From assembly GCA_946122785.1 (NCBI GenBank), contig CAMGYJ010000005.1, positions 79,230,547-79,294,546 on the forward strand: a stretch of 64,000 nt of DNA, written 5' to 3'. Shown here piece after piece: positions 11,783 through 23,159 of this stretch. The stretch is from Linum tenue (Eukaryota > Streptophyta > Magnoliopsida > Malpighiales > Linaceae). The notes below the pieces were generated by a model. The model was not told where the DNA came from, made no database searches, and saw nothing but the letters and a program-made list of their open reading frames with translations. The position numbers and the translations under genes were made by a program. Position 1 is the first letter of the stretch. The number at the start of each line of letters is the position of its first letter.

Positions 11783-12388
11783 ATGAGTCGAGCTACTCGC
11801 GAGCAACTCGAGGCTCGAAAAGGGAAAAACTCGTTTATTAATGAGCCAAGCTTGAGCTTAGCATTGTTCAGCTCGCGAAGCTAGCTCGACTCGGTGGCTT
11901 GTTGAGCTCAACTTGTGAGTTGACTCATTTAGAGCTCATGAGATGTCTCAACATTGTGGTTTGAGGGCCAACTTGATAACCGATTTATGAATGAATCGAT
12001 CTAATTTAGACTTTCATAATTCATGGGATTGTTAAATTATACATCTCACATCCTGTGAAGTTTAACATGTTGAACATGCAAGAAAATATGCTTTATTTTT
12101 AATTCTGTAAAAAATTGTGTAAAAAATTGTTTCGATACTATGAAATAACATGATTTGAACTAGTTAAAATTTATTAACTAAACAATATGACACCTACAAA
12201 TTATAATATAAGATTAACTAATGTTGAACATTTGATTATTTTTTTATCGTTACATCAATCACGTGTACCATACACGACATACAAAATGAATGTATCAAAT
12301 ACGATCTAAGAATTTAGTAAACAAGTCTAGCTCGAACTCGACTCAGCTCGTTAATAAATGACTCGAGCTCGAGCTCGGCTCATTTACT
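11783..12388. mobile_element. Foldback-type TIR element (GCAAATGAGTCGAGC family)
   Basis: The left end (GCAAATGAGTCGAGCTACTC) is inverted at the right end (GAGCTCGGCTCATTTAC), with extra AGCTCG iterations in both. The AT-rich core matches the decayed copy at 2171-2655. No target duplication was resolved and no protein is encoded. Confidence 0.65.
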
Positions 12389-13315
12389 TCTGAGAGAGAG
12401 AGATATATTTTTTGCTGATCGGAGGAGACTTTCTAGGTTCTAGTGACGACGGAGAAGGATTTCTCGACGACAGTGCTAAATTTGTGATGTTTGTTGTTCT
12501 ATTTTGTAATGTTTGTATCGATTCAGGTTTGTATTGTTTATCATTCTTGTTTGTCATTTTTAGTGACATTTTGTGCGGTTAGTATGCTTTGTACTATTTG
12601 TCAGTTTATTTTGTAATGTTTGTAAGCTTTGTTATTTTGTAATGTTTGTCAATTTTTTTTTGTAATGTTTGTAAGCTTTGTTATTTTTGTGCACCATGTT
12701 TATCATTTTTGTCAACCATGTTTGTAAGCTTTGTTATTTTTGTGCACCATGTTTATCATTTTTGTCAACCATGTTTGTAATGTTTTTTATGTCTAAAGAT
12801 CAACCTGATTGACTTTTGGATGAAACTCCTCTATATAGGGATGGAGCCTCCAAAGTTAAACAGGTGTTTTTTCCAGTTTAATTTGTATGGATTGTCGGCC
12901 TAGTTTGTCATTTTGTCCACAGTGTTCGTAATGTTTGTATGTCTAAAAAACAACCAGGTTGACTTTGTGACAGAGCCCTCTATATAGGGATGGAGTCTCC
13001 AAAGTCAACCTGGTTGTTTTTTATTTTTTGTATGGTTTGTATTGTTTGTCGGTCTAGTTTGTATTGTTTTTACAGTTCATACGTTTGTAAATCTGTTTGT
13101 ATGTTTTGACGTTGTAGTTTGTATTGTTTGTATGGTTTGTACTAATTCTAAGTCCGGTTTATATACTTCGTAATTTTCCATAATACCCAAACTACCCCTG
13201 TCATTAATTAAATAGCCCTTCCCACTTTTAACCGTCAGATTGCTGTGTCCAGGTCTAAAGGCTGGGAGGGACTTAGTCAAGTGACTAAGCACCCCCCCTT
13301 AGTCACTGGATCCTC
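12389..13315. repeat. Left-truncated copy of palindrome-ended element C
   Basis: This segment contains a short GA run, then T/G-rich degenerate iterations of TTTTGTAATGTTTGTAAGC. It ends with GGGACTTAGTCAAGTGACTA and CCCCCCCTTAGTCAC, matching the right end of the element at 13515-15728. The left palindromic end is missing. Confidence 0.65.
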
Positions 13316-13324
13316 TCTTGTTAG

Positions 13325-13378
13325 TTGTGAGGGATTAGGGATTCAACGTGGTTCTAGTTTGGAGGGCACAACAGGTTA
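13325..13378 (+). repeat. 55-bp direct repeat, copy 2
   Basis: This is the partner of 11708-11765. The sequence that follows it (13379-13512) is the continuation of MULE-A into its right TIR. Confidence 0.75.
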
Positions 13379-13800
13379 GGAGTGGTGAAGACGCAGTGGG
13401 ATGGGGGAATGAATTTTTATTTTTCATTTTTGTGATAATGATGTGGAATTTCTAAAAGACTAAATTTTGTGTTTTTATTATTTTTTTAATTGCAACGTCG
13501 GAGGGGTAAGATCAGGTGACTAAGGGGGTCCCCTTAGTCATATGACTAAGTGCATCTCAGCTATCCAACCTCATTTAAATTTAATGGCTCTAAATAATCT
13601 AATTTAATGAAGGATAAAGTGGTAATTTTATATTTTATTTATTTAACAATTTAAAAACAATCTTGCCTCCCTCCCGCGTTCCTCTGCCGGGCGCCAACCA
13701 GGATGTTTGGCTGGCATCGCATATTCCTCCATGGGCCTGGGTAAATATTTTTCCAAAGAGTGGCTGTAGAGTGGCCTGGGATTTTTTGTTCCCCAGATTC

Positions 13801-13802
<2 letters not shown>

Positions 13803-13879
<77 letters not shown>
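13803..13879. repeat. (GA)n microsatellite
   Basis: About 38 GA units lie inside element C; any protein frame through it is artefactual. Confidence 0.95.
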
Positions 13880-13881
<2 letters not shown>

Positions 13882-13985
13882 AGCCACCGGCAGAGGTGGA
13901 TGAGAATTTTCCGACGACAGTGTTAGATTTGTGATGTTTGTCACCCTATTTTTGTAATGTTTATAAGTCCGATTTGTAATGTTTA

Positions 13986-14742
13986 GGGTTAATACCTTAT
14001 TTTGGCCCGAACTATGACCATATAATCAACTTTGGCCAGTGGTTTCAGAAATTAACATCCTGGCCTCAACTACGCACCATATAGACTCAATTGGCTCGAC
14101 ACATAGTTTGACCGTCAATTTGGACGGTCAACATGCCATGTCATTGCCTAGTCAGCCTAAAAATGATTAAAAAAATTCAAATTCAAATTATTTTCCTAAT
14201 TTATATTATTTATCATTTTCCAATTAACCAAAAAATAAAATTCTAAAAATATAAAATAATTTTTTGTGATATTTGAAAATTATAAATTTTATAAATTAAC
14301 CAAAAATTATCAAAATAAATTTTATAAATTTAAAAATTATGATATAAATTATATTTTTGTGGGAAATTTTAAAAATATAAAATAATTTGATAATTTTTTG
14401 TTAATTTATAAAATTTATCATTTTTCAAATTATCCGAAAAATAAAAATCAAATTTATTTTATGCTTTTTTTAATTTATTTTTGGTTAATTTGATAATAAA
14501 TAAGAAAAATTAGAAAATACTTTGAAATTTGCATTTTTTTAATGATTTTTAGGCTGACTAGGCAATGACATGGCGTATTGACAACGGTCAACGGAGTTGA
14601 CCGTCCAAATTGACGGTCAAACTATGTGTCGGGCTAATTGAGTCTATATGCTGCATAGTTGAGGCTAAAATGTTAATTTCTGAAACCACGGGCCAAAGTT
14701 GATTATATGATCATCATTCGGGCCAAAATAAGGTATTAACCC
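13986..14742. mobile_element. Mutator-type MITE (757 bp)
   Basis: The ends are GGGTTAATACCTTATTTTGG and CCAAAATAAGGTATTAACCC, and the long inverted arms extend roughly 190 bp. The 9-bp duplication TAATGTTTA is at 13977-13985 and 14743-14751. The core is AT-rich and non-coding. Confidence 0.93.
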
Positions 14743-16021
14743 TAATGTTTATATCATTTTCGGTTTATATTGTTTGTCATTTTTCTCTATCATGTTAGCA
14801 ATTTTTATATGACTAATTTGTATATATTTTAATTTGTAATGTTCGTTTGTCTATTTTGTATACTTTGTATTTATTGGTTTGTAATTCCAGTTTATCGATT
14901 CGTATTATAAGTAGTGGTGTTTTGTATTGTTAGTATGGTTTGTACTGTTTGTCGGTTTATTTTGTAATGTTTGTAAGCTTTGTTATGTTTGTAATGTTTG
15001 TTGGTTTCTGTTTGTAATGTTTGTTCACCATGTTTGTCATTTTTGTTAGTCATGTTTGTAACATTCGTATACTTCTGATTTGTATGTTTTGTATCATTGG
15101 TTTGTATTGTAAGTAGTTGTATTTTGTACGGTTAGTATGCTTTGTATAAAATGTTAGTATTATTTTTATACTTTTATGATGTGATCAGTGATTTGTTTAC
15201 TTTATAATATTAATTTGTATACTTTTATGTTGTGGTCTGTAGACTTTGTAATATTTAGTAGTGATATTTTTTATTTTTAGTAATCTTTGTATATAATGTT
15301 ATCTTGATTTGTATAATGATATCATGTGGTTCTAATACTTTTTAATATTGCTCTGTATACTTTTTAATTCTGTGATTTTTATTTTTTTAAAATAGAAAAA
15401 AGCTTATAAAAAAGAAGAAACCAAGAAAACATACGTGAGTGGGACTCTGGGAGGTTTAGAAATAACTTTTTAGTGATTAATAAAGAAAACCCCAGCTCCA
15501 ATAAAAAAAGCTAGCTGAATTGTATTTAAAAAAAAGGAGAGTGCGGCAGCCGTGGGCTGTGGCCCGTGAGCAGAAAAAAACAAAAAAGAAACCAATTTTT
15601 TATAATACCACAACTACCCTTTTCATTAATTAAATATCCCTTCACACTTTCCAACCATTAGATTAGGATATCTAGATCCAAGGGCTAGGAGGGACTTAGT
15701 CACTTGACTAAGGACCCCCCTTAGTCACAGAATCCGCACTCACGTCGGAGACTAACGGAGAGTGACCAAAATTGAACTGTTGAACTAATTTAAGTGACTA
15801 CGTATGGAATAAATTAATTTCAGTGGCAAACGTGAACTTTTTAGGTAATTCCAGTGACTAAACTTCCAATTTACCCGTTTGTTTATTCTCATGAATTGTT
15901 GGTCTTCGTTCATCATCATCGTGACAGGTAAGCTTATTATCTATAGGAAAGTGAGAAGGGGCTTTACATAATGACTTTAACAAAATGTTTCTACTTTTTT
16001 TTTCTATCTTACAATTAGATT

Positions 16022-16890
16022 TAGGGTTGGCAGAAAACTCCATTGAATCCAGTATCCACCTGAATCCAAACCAAAGAATGCGGGTAAAATATGCATTGAC
16101 TGGATTCCGAGTAGGTTCGAATAAAACTCGAATGTGTAGTTATCGGGCACAGGGCATGGTATATATATTCTAATATTTTCCTGAACTCGCCTAGTACCCC
16201 AATACTCAAATACTCCTTTGGCCATTCAACTTCTCAGTTCTTGAATCTCGTTTTCATTTCAACCCTGTCCCATCATTCCCAAACTCCGCGCTTCTGAATT
16301 CCCATTCCTAGTTCTCCTCCCATCTTCTTAACTCCTCGTCTTCCCGGAGCCATCGAATCAAACTCCACTAGCCATTAAATGAATTTTTCTTCTAAAAACC
16401 AAAGCATTTTATCGATGATGGAAAAGTAACAAATAATCACTCAGTTCTTTAATTCTACCAGCAACGATTCCCATAACTTTTTATTTTTATAATAAAAACA
16501 ACTACATCTCAAGAGCGGCGGAGATGCAATAGAAGGGCTTCAGTCATTCAATGGCGTCTATAAGTTTGAATTGACGAGAATCTCAATGAAGAAGGATTGT
16601 AGCGGTTACTTTTTCTTTGTTTTTTAGTTTCTTTTCGAGGTCTACTCCTCTGTTTTATTAGCATGTGGTTGGAGCTGAGTAATATTGATTTTTATGATCA
16701 TGTATATAACATATCCGCGGGTATACAGATACCCAATCGATATTTGTGGGTATACAGATAAGAACTCGATATCTGTGGGGTATGGTTAGAGATATGGTAT
16801 TCGTTCCTCCATATGGTACCCACCCGAAACTTAGATGAACGGGTACTGGATATCCACTATTCGACATATATCCCACCGTTGTCAACCCTA
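16022..16890. mobile_element. hAT-type MITE (869 bp)
   Basis: The termini are TAGGGTTGGCA and TGTCAACCCTA with a perfect 8-bp duplication, ATTAGATT, at 16014-16021 and 16891-16898. Subterminal motifs such as GGGTATACAGATA are iterated near the right end. No transposase frame is present. Confidence 0.92.
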
Positions 16891-16904
16891 ATTAGATTGT
16901 ATTT

Positions 16905-17311
16905 ACATAAGGCGATAGTTTCATTCATTATCGAATATGTGTAAAAAAATAAGAGTCATTAGCAGTTTGTTTTTTTTTCCTTTGTCGAGAATGAGAGCTC
17001 TTTATCTGTCTGATTTTGTTTGTTGTCGAGGACGAACAAGTCTTTGGTGTAGTGGAATGTGAAAGAGACTTTAGTATTCACATAAGGCGTTATCATGTGT
17101 ATTTTTCTTGTTTGACGTACGATTATTTTGTGTTCATCATATTCATATAGTTGAAGTGTTACGATTATGTTGTGTTCATCATGTTCATAAAGTTGAAGTG
17201 TCATGATTAACTAGCTGATTGTGCCTTACCTAGGAAGTATAATTCACATTTTTCGTTAGTCATAGATTATTTCTCCATATTATTTCATAATGTTAGCAAT
17301 CCTAACATTTC
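16905..17311. repeat. Tandem duplicated segment, unit 1 (partial)
   Basis: This corresponds to the last 420 bp of the units ending at about 19312 and 21320. Landmarks are GACGAACAAGT, AAGAGACTTTAGTATTCACA and repeated TTGAAGTGTTACGATTATGT. The unit has two copies of a 42-bp sub-repeat, whereas the other units have three. Confidence 0.85.
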
Positions 17312-17746
17312 ACTAGATTATTTTAATATGTCATTTTTAAAAGATCAATACAAGAAAAGTAGGAAAAAATGAAACTAAACAAAATATGAATTATAACCGC
17401 TATTAAAGCCCTAATAAAACAAAAACAAAGTGGTAGCCGAGTCCCAAAAAACCCTCGGTAATCGACATTCCGTTCGCCACAAATGGGGAACGAGATGGTG
17501 ATTATCGCCATAGATGTCGAGAAACCCATAAATGCCAACCACATTGGAGTCAGCCTTATGGATGATTGTCCACCTCTCAATTTTTTCTTCCTTGTTTGTT
17601 TATGAACCACCAAAATCATTCAACTTACAAACAATTTATTTTTCAAATCTATACATTGACCCAATACATATAATTAGAATACATAAATTAATTAAATGCA
17701 TCAATTTGGAGAATCCTAACTATCAAATATGGCCTAATTGAGTTCT
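17312..17746. other. Spacer between duplicated units, nothing recognised
   Basis: This stretch contains no recognisable gene or element end. A 98-codon minus-strand frame (17323-17619) has no recognisable motif. Confidence 0.4.
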
Positions 17747-19312
17747 TTGTATGCAATGACGACTTATTTTCCTCATCACGGAAATATAATTGGTTTATAT
17801 TTGTTACCGAGATAGATATGAATCATTTTGTTTATAAAAGTATATACATTTTGGCTAATTAAAAGTGCAGGGTGACAATACATGGTTATTTGATGAAAGC
17901 GTTGAATCCTTTTGCAGGTTACAGTATCGTATGGGGGACCAAAAGATCGAAAGAGCAGATCGAATGTTAGAGAGAGAGGAAGAGATTAGAGGTCTGCCCA
18001 TTTCAGAAAGGAAGAAAGGGCAAGGGAGACGACTAGGAGTGGTTTAGATTCTCTTGCAGTCTTCTCCTCGTTTTAGTGTCTCTCTCTCTTCTGTTGTGAA
18101 CAGTGGGATTTCTCGAAACAATTTGTCATATTCGACAACCCAAATCAATTACCTAAGCCTGTCAAATTCGTCATTGTAGATAATTGAATCAGTAAAATGA
18201 TTAAGGTCTTTCTTGAAACAATTTTACCAATAAATTTTAAGCTCAAGAGAAAGAAGAAAAGGAAGCCAGAGCAAAAGATTATACTTACCTTTTTTTCATT
18301 GATAACCCATATCAAGAAAAAAAAAACAAGATATTTGGTGAAATTTCACACATGAAAATTTTAATTTTTATAAGGAGATATTGTGGTCAGAATCCCATTG
18401 TTCAAAGCACATCATCCAACACAACCTCTTACAGACTGTTTGGTACCAAATGAATCGAGAATTCATTTCATTGTAAAATGAATTACTGCGTAGAATTCAT
18501 TTTCAAATGAAATCTTGTGTTGGTATGTCATATGTATAAGTAATTTAGTTAATAAAAGAGGATAATTATATCATTCTATTAAAAATAACAAATACTTGTG
18601 GAATTCATTTGGACATTTCATCTCAATTTCTCAGAATTGTTATAACTAGTTCCAATTCCGTAGAATTCAAAATTTAGAATTGAAAATGAATTCTTTCAAA
18701 TACCAAACATAAAAAAGATTTCATTTCAAAATGAATTCCTCAAAACTTATTGAATTCATTTATACCAAACAGTGTGTTATAAGAAGTAAGAATTACCCCA
18801 TTGTCCGGGGGGGGGGGGGGGGTACTAACATCCCAAACGAGCGATGGACAACATATGAGTAAGTGTTGTTATCTACTTAACTGATAGTTTCATTTATTAT
18901 GGAATATGTGTAAAAAATTAGAGTTTTTAGCAGTTTTTTTTTCTTTATTGAGAATGGGAGCTCCTTGTATGTCCGATTTTGTTTGTTGTCGATGACGAAC
19001 AAGTATTTGGTGTAGTGGAAAGTGAAAGAGACTTTAGTATTCACATTAGGCGTTATCATGTGTTTTTTTCCTTGTTTGACGTACGATTATGTTGTGTTCA
19101 TCATAAAGTTGAAGTGTTACGATTGTGTTGTGTTCATTATGTTCATAAAGTTGAAGTGTTACGATTATGTTGTGTTCATCATGTTCCTAAAGTTGAAGTG
19201 TCATGATTAACCAGCTGATTGTGCCTTACCTAGGAAGTATAATTCACATTTTTTGTTAGTCATAGATTATTTCTCCATATTATTTTCATAATGTTAGCAA
19301 TCCTAACATTTG
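17747..19312. repeat. Tandem duplicated segment, unit 2 (complete)
   Basis: The unit runs from TGTATGCAATGACGAC to the conserved end near CTAACATTT. It is homologous throughout to 19874-21320, and its end also to 16905-17311. It contains a Tourist-like MITE, a 16-base G run (18807-18822) and the 42-bp sub-repeat. The landmark GACGAACAAGT occurs at about 17031, 18997 and 21118, giving offsets of 1.97 and 2.12 kb. Confidence 0.85.
18432..18776. mobile_element. Tourist-like MITE (PIF/Harbinger type), copy a
   Basis: The ends CAGACTGTTTGGTA and TACCAAACAGTGTG match as inverted repeats in 13 of 14 positions and are flanked by TTA on both sides, the PIF/Harbinger target duplication. The interior is rich in GAATTC and has no coding capacity. 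Confidence 0.82.
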
Positions 19313-19873
19313 GACTCCAAATATAGTCCTAACAGCTACCGTATCATTCTGCTCTGAATGGTTAATAGATCTCCAAATAAAATCTCCATTTATTGGTTTG
19401 ATTGGTGTTGCTTGTGCCGTGATTGTCAATTTGTCATGTTCCTCTGTTTTGAGTTTCTTTCTAGGACTGTTCTTAATTTGTCTCGTGATGATTTGAACAG
19501 CCTTTTATCAAATCAGAATTCATAAACATCCCATTAGCAATTCTTCAACTAAAGCACATAATCGAAAACAAAGTTGCATTCACCGAAAATAAAGTAGAGC
19601 ATAACTACTTAAAACGTTAGTTCCTCAGTTCATACTTCTGATCTCCAACAAACTCCAGAGCTGCACTTGCACCTTTGATACTTGGCACATGCCACCAAAG
19701 CTCCTTTACCAAGCCTGTCAAAAACAAAGTAGTTGATACATTTTAAAATTGACAAAAGGAAAACGGACAAGCTGCACACAAGATTTTGACTACAAAACTT
19801 GGTATAAAGACTAAAACAACAACTTTACATGATGTTGCTAGTGCTGCTTACTAATTTGATGCTTACTCATTGT
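19313..19873. other. Spacer with a possible minus-strand terminal exon
   Basis: Most of this spacer is featureless. On the minus strand, TTTTTGACAG at 19715 looks like a splice acceptor. It is followed by a short open stretch to a stop near 19617-19630. Two frames are plausible, one containing KGALVACAKYQRCKCSSG and one containing KELWWHVPSIKGASAALEF. I recognise neither, so it is a candidate exon remnant only. Confidence 0.3.
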
Positions 19874-21320
19874 ATGGAATGACGACTTTTTTCCTGATCA
19901 TGGAAATACAATTGGTTTATATTTCTTACCGAGATAGATATTAATCGTTTTGTTTATAAAAGTATATACATTTTGGCTAATTAAAAGTGCAGGGTGACAA
20001 TACATGGTTATTTGATGAAAGCGTTGGATCCTTTTGCAGGTTACAGTAGCGTATGGTGGACCAAAAGATTGAAAGAGAAGATCGAATGTTAGAGAGAGAA
20101 AGAGATTAGAGGCCTGCCTATTTCAGAAAGGACAGAAAGGCAAGGGAGACGATTAGGAGTGGTTTAGATTCTCTTGCAGTCTTATCCTCGTGTCTGTGTC
20201 TCTCTCTCTTCTATTGTGAACGGTGGGATATCTCAAAACAATTTCTTGTTTTCGACAACCCAACTCAATTAACTAAGCCTGGCAAATTGGTCATTGTAGA
20301 TAATTGAATCAGTAAAATGATTAAGGTCTTTCTTGAAACAGTTTTACCAATAAATTCTAAGCTCAAGAGAAAGAAGAAGAGGAAGCTAAAGCAAAAACAA
20401 ACAAGATATTTGGTGAAATTTCATACATGAAAATTTTAGTTTTTATAATGAGATATTGTGGTAAAAATCCCATTGTTTCAAAGCACATCATCCAACAGAA
20501 TCTCTTACAGACTGTTTGGTACCAAATGAATCGAGAATTTCATTCTCAAATGAAATCTTGTGTTGGGTATATCATATTCAAATCTTAGAAATAAAATAAA
20601 TTATCGTGTAGAATTCATTGTCAAATGAATTCCTGTGTTTGGAATGGCATATGTATAAGTAATTTAGTTAATAAAAGAGGACAATTATATCATTCTATTA
20701 AAAATAATAAATACTTGTGGAATTCATTTGGAAATTTAATCTCAATTTCTCGGAATTGTTATAACTAGTTCCAATTCCGTAGAATTCAAAATTTAGAATT
20801 GAAAATGAATTCATTCAAATACCAAACACAAAAAGATTTCATTTCAAAATGAATTCCTCAAAACTTATTGAATTCATTTATACCAAACGGTATGTTATAA
20901 GAAGTAAGAATTACCCCATTGTCGAGGGGGGGGGGGAACTAGCATCCAAACGAGCGATGGACAACATATGAATAAGTGTTGTTATCTACTTTACTGATAG
21001 TTTCATTTATTATTGAATATGTGTAAAAAATTAGAGTCGTTCGCAGTTTGTTTTTTTTTTTTTTTGCTTTATTGAGAATGAGAGCTCTTTGTTTGTCAGA
21101 TTTTGTTTGTTGTCGATGACGAACAAGTATTTGGTGTAGTGGAAAGTGAAAAAGACTTTAGTATTCACATAAGGCGTTATCATGTGTTTTTTTCTTGTTT
21201 GACGTACGATTATGTTGTGTTTATCATTTTCATAAAGTTGAAGTGTTACGATTATGTTGTGTTCATCTTGTTCATAAAGTTGAAGTGTTACGATTATGTT
21301 GTGTTCATCATGTTCCTAAT
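19874..21320. repeat. Tandem duplicated segment, unit 3 (complete)
   Basis: The unit is homologous to 17747-19312 with scattered substitutions and small indels, including loss of about 60 bp near 20400. It carries its own copy of the Tourist-like MITE and an 11-base G run at 20926-20936. Confidence 0.85.
20508..20893. mobile_element. Tourist-like MITE, copy b
   Basis: This is the same element as at 18432-18776, flanked by TTA at 20505-20507 and 20894-20896. It is a little longer in the left part. It was probably duplicated with the surrounding unit rather than inserted twice. Confidence 0.8.
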
Positions 21321-21499
21321 TCTATTACCTTGTCCCTAACAGTAGTGCATTTATTGAAACCTGACTTTGCATAAAAGATGGGTATCAGGTTATGGATTAG
21401 ATCTTATTTTTTGTCCAAAAGAAAAATGTTATGGATTAGAGGGAATCATAAGGAACATTGTAAACCAAGAGTCTTTCAATATGAATTCGTACTTTCTTG

Positions 21500-21690
21500 C
21501 AGGTGTTTTGTGTTGGAGTATTGCATTGCAATACGTTTTCATCTAAGAAACATGTGAGTTGCTTTGCAATACGTTTTCAAATGGCTGAAATAGCTTTGCG
21601 TTCATTAACAATTTGGCCAGTTGAGTTCTGTTTTCTAAAGAACTTAATGAATTTTGCATGTAAACTTGATAGCAATAGATTCGAATGAAA
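21500..21690 (+). repeat. Fragment homologous to the PP2A B' intron
   Basis: GGCTGAAATAG, TTCATTAACAA, TTGGCCAGTTGAG, CTGTTTTCTAA and GAACTTAATGAA occur here in the same order and spacing as at about 450-515 in the phosphatase intron (with GGTCAGTTGAG and TCATTAACAAG variants). ATAGATTCGAATGAAA also recalls the intron at about 830. This suggests a duplicated piece of that gene region. Confidence 0.55.
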
Positions 21691-21704
21691 ACCTATCATT
21701 ATGT

Positions 21705-21895
21705 TGCGCGCCTGCGCCAGCCCTTGCGAAAGCTGCTGCTGCTTTTGCTATCGCCTCTGCTAATGCCCCCTCTCTGGTGTCCTCTGGGATTCTTCCAGAT
21801 GTGATAGATTTAATCTTATATTCTGTACCCCCTGCATTTCTGACAACATCAGCAAGAACCATCTTGCTGTTGGCAGCAGGGCAAATGTGATCGGG
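21705..21895 (-). pseudogene. Alanine-rich exon-like fragment, family not recognised
   Basis: The minus strand reads IPDHICPAANSKMVLADVVR, then GTEYKIKSITSGRIPEDTR and an alanine-rich helix-like end (EAIAKAAAAFARAGAGA). It then meets a GT that could be a donor at about 21690. GC content is higher than in the flanks. It has the look of a true exon, but no start-to-stop gene can be built around it. Confidence 0.4.
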
Positions 21896-21950
21896 AATGT
21901 GCCTGTTCCTTCACTCCATACAATGTGGGCAATATCGGGACAGGTTACGG

Positions 21951-23136
21951 TGATTACTATATAGTAATCACGGTGGTTACTAAGGGCAAATTGGGTTTGA
22001 CAAAAAAATTATTAATTACCTTTTTTAACAAATTACATTTTAGGAAGTTACAAAAATTTATTAATTATAAATTCTCTCTCTCTTTCTCTCACTCCCACAA
22101 TCTCCAGCCAGATCTCTATTTTTTTCCCAATTTTTTTCTTGTTTTCGTTCAGCCGAACTAATACTGCTACAACAATAAAACAATACCAATCCATTAAAAG
22201 AACACTACCAATGCGGCAATGCATAAAACACCAATACCATTCGTGAAATAAAAACACTACCATTTCACAAAACACCAATACCATTGCAAATTTATCAATA
22301 TCAATACATGCAAATCAATACCATTACATGATAATCAATACCAATGCAAAAAAAAAAATATAAATGTGAAAAACACTACCACTACAAAAAAACTACCATT
22401 TCACTGAAAAGCAATACACTTACATGATAATCAATACCAATGCGTAAAAAACAATACAAATGCGAAAAAACACTACCATTACGAAAAAATCACTACCAAT
22501 GCGGAAAAAACAATACTAATGCGAAAAAACACTACCACTACAAAAAAAACACTATCAATGTGAAAAAAACACTCCACTACGAAAAAATCACTACCAATGC
22601 AAAAAAAATCAGTCTAGGGTTTTTATTCATCCCATCTTTTCCAGCCACAGCCGTGTCCCATAGAGAGAGAGAGAGAGAGGAAAGTGGGCAGGGGAGCAGG
22701 GAGGGGAGTGGGCGGCCGGCGGTGTGGTGGGCAGGGGAGGGTGGTTGGTAGAGAGAGAGAGAGAGAGGAGGGTCGGCGGTTGTGGGGAGGAGGAGGAGGA
22801 AGGGCTGGTGGGCGGAGGAAGACGGGACACGGGAGCAGAGGAGGGAGACGACTGAGAGGGATAGGTAGGGAGTGATTAGGTTTTAAGGAATAATATGCCC
22901 TCCTCTCTATGAAGCTTTATCAAACATGCCCCTCTACTAATTTTTTACATCAAACATGCCCCTGTACTTTGTAAAAATGATCAAACATGCCCTTTTGTTA
23001 AAATTTTCATCCAAAAACGTTAATCAAGGCCGAAGTTTAGTTTGGGCGACACAAATGACTAAAATATAATAAAATATAGATAATGAATGGTAAAGATTTT
23101 GGTAGCCACCGTGATTACTCAAAATTGAGTAATCAT
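21951..23136. mobile_element. Element E: non-autonomous element with palindromic ends
   Basis: The left end holds the perfect palindrome GTGATTACTATATAGTAATC (completed by AC) followed by CGGTGGTTAC. The right end holds GTAGCCACCG followed by TGATTACTCAAAATTGAGTA. The two ends are inverted repeats of each other, and each is self-complementary. The inside has A-rich degenerate iterations of the type AACACTACCAATGCGAAAAA (about 22160-22610), GA tracts and a G-rich block (22680-22870). No protein is credible. Confidence 0.65.
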
Positions 23137-23159
23137 GCTAAAGTATTCCGGGCGGGTCT

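Larger units (their letters stand above)
13515..15728. mobile_element. Element C: non-autonomous element with palindromic ends
   Basis: The left end reads GGTGACTAAGGGGGTCCCCT then TAGTCATATGACTAAG; the right end is its inverse with small changes (GACTTAGTCACTTGACTAAG, then CCCCCCTTAGTCAC). Each terminus can therefore fold on itself as well as pair with the other. The inside has a long GA microsatellite, a block of degenerate T/G-rich iterations of TTTGTAATGTTTG and a nested 757-bp MULE. It interrupts the right TIR of MULE-A, which fixes its approximate borders. No clear target duplication was found. Confidence 0.7.
2691..15876. mobile_element. MULE-A: Mutator-like element with long TIRs, loaded with nested insertions
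   Basis: The ends are GGGTAAATTG (2691) and CAATTTACCC (15876), flanked by a perfect 10-bp target duplication, GTTTGTTTAT, at 2681-2690 and 15877-15886. The first 135 bp of the left end match the reverse complement of 15742-15876 closely. The inner part of the inverted repeat (TTTTAGAAATTCCAC near 2900) reappears inverted near 13450, because a later element (13515-15728) was inserted into the right TIR. A 9-11 bp duplication plus long TIRs is typical of Mutator-like elements. No transposase was seen, so it was probably moved in trans. After removing nested elements its own cargo is about 1.5 kb and includes a gene fragment at 4381-4610. Its TIRs are the same family as MULE-G at 55605-61769. 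Confidence 0.88.

Noticed and set aside
13651..13944. Ser-Leu or Arg-Glu repeat proteins
   Set aside because: They are translations of the (GA)n microsatellite.
22440..22751. Lysine/asparagine-rich 103-aa protein
   Set aside because: It is a translation of A-rich degenerate iterations within element E.
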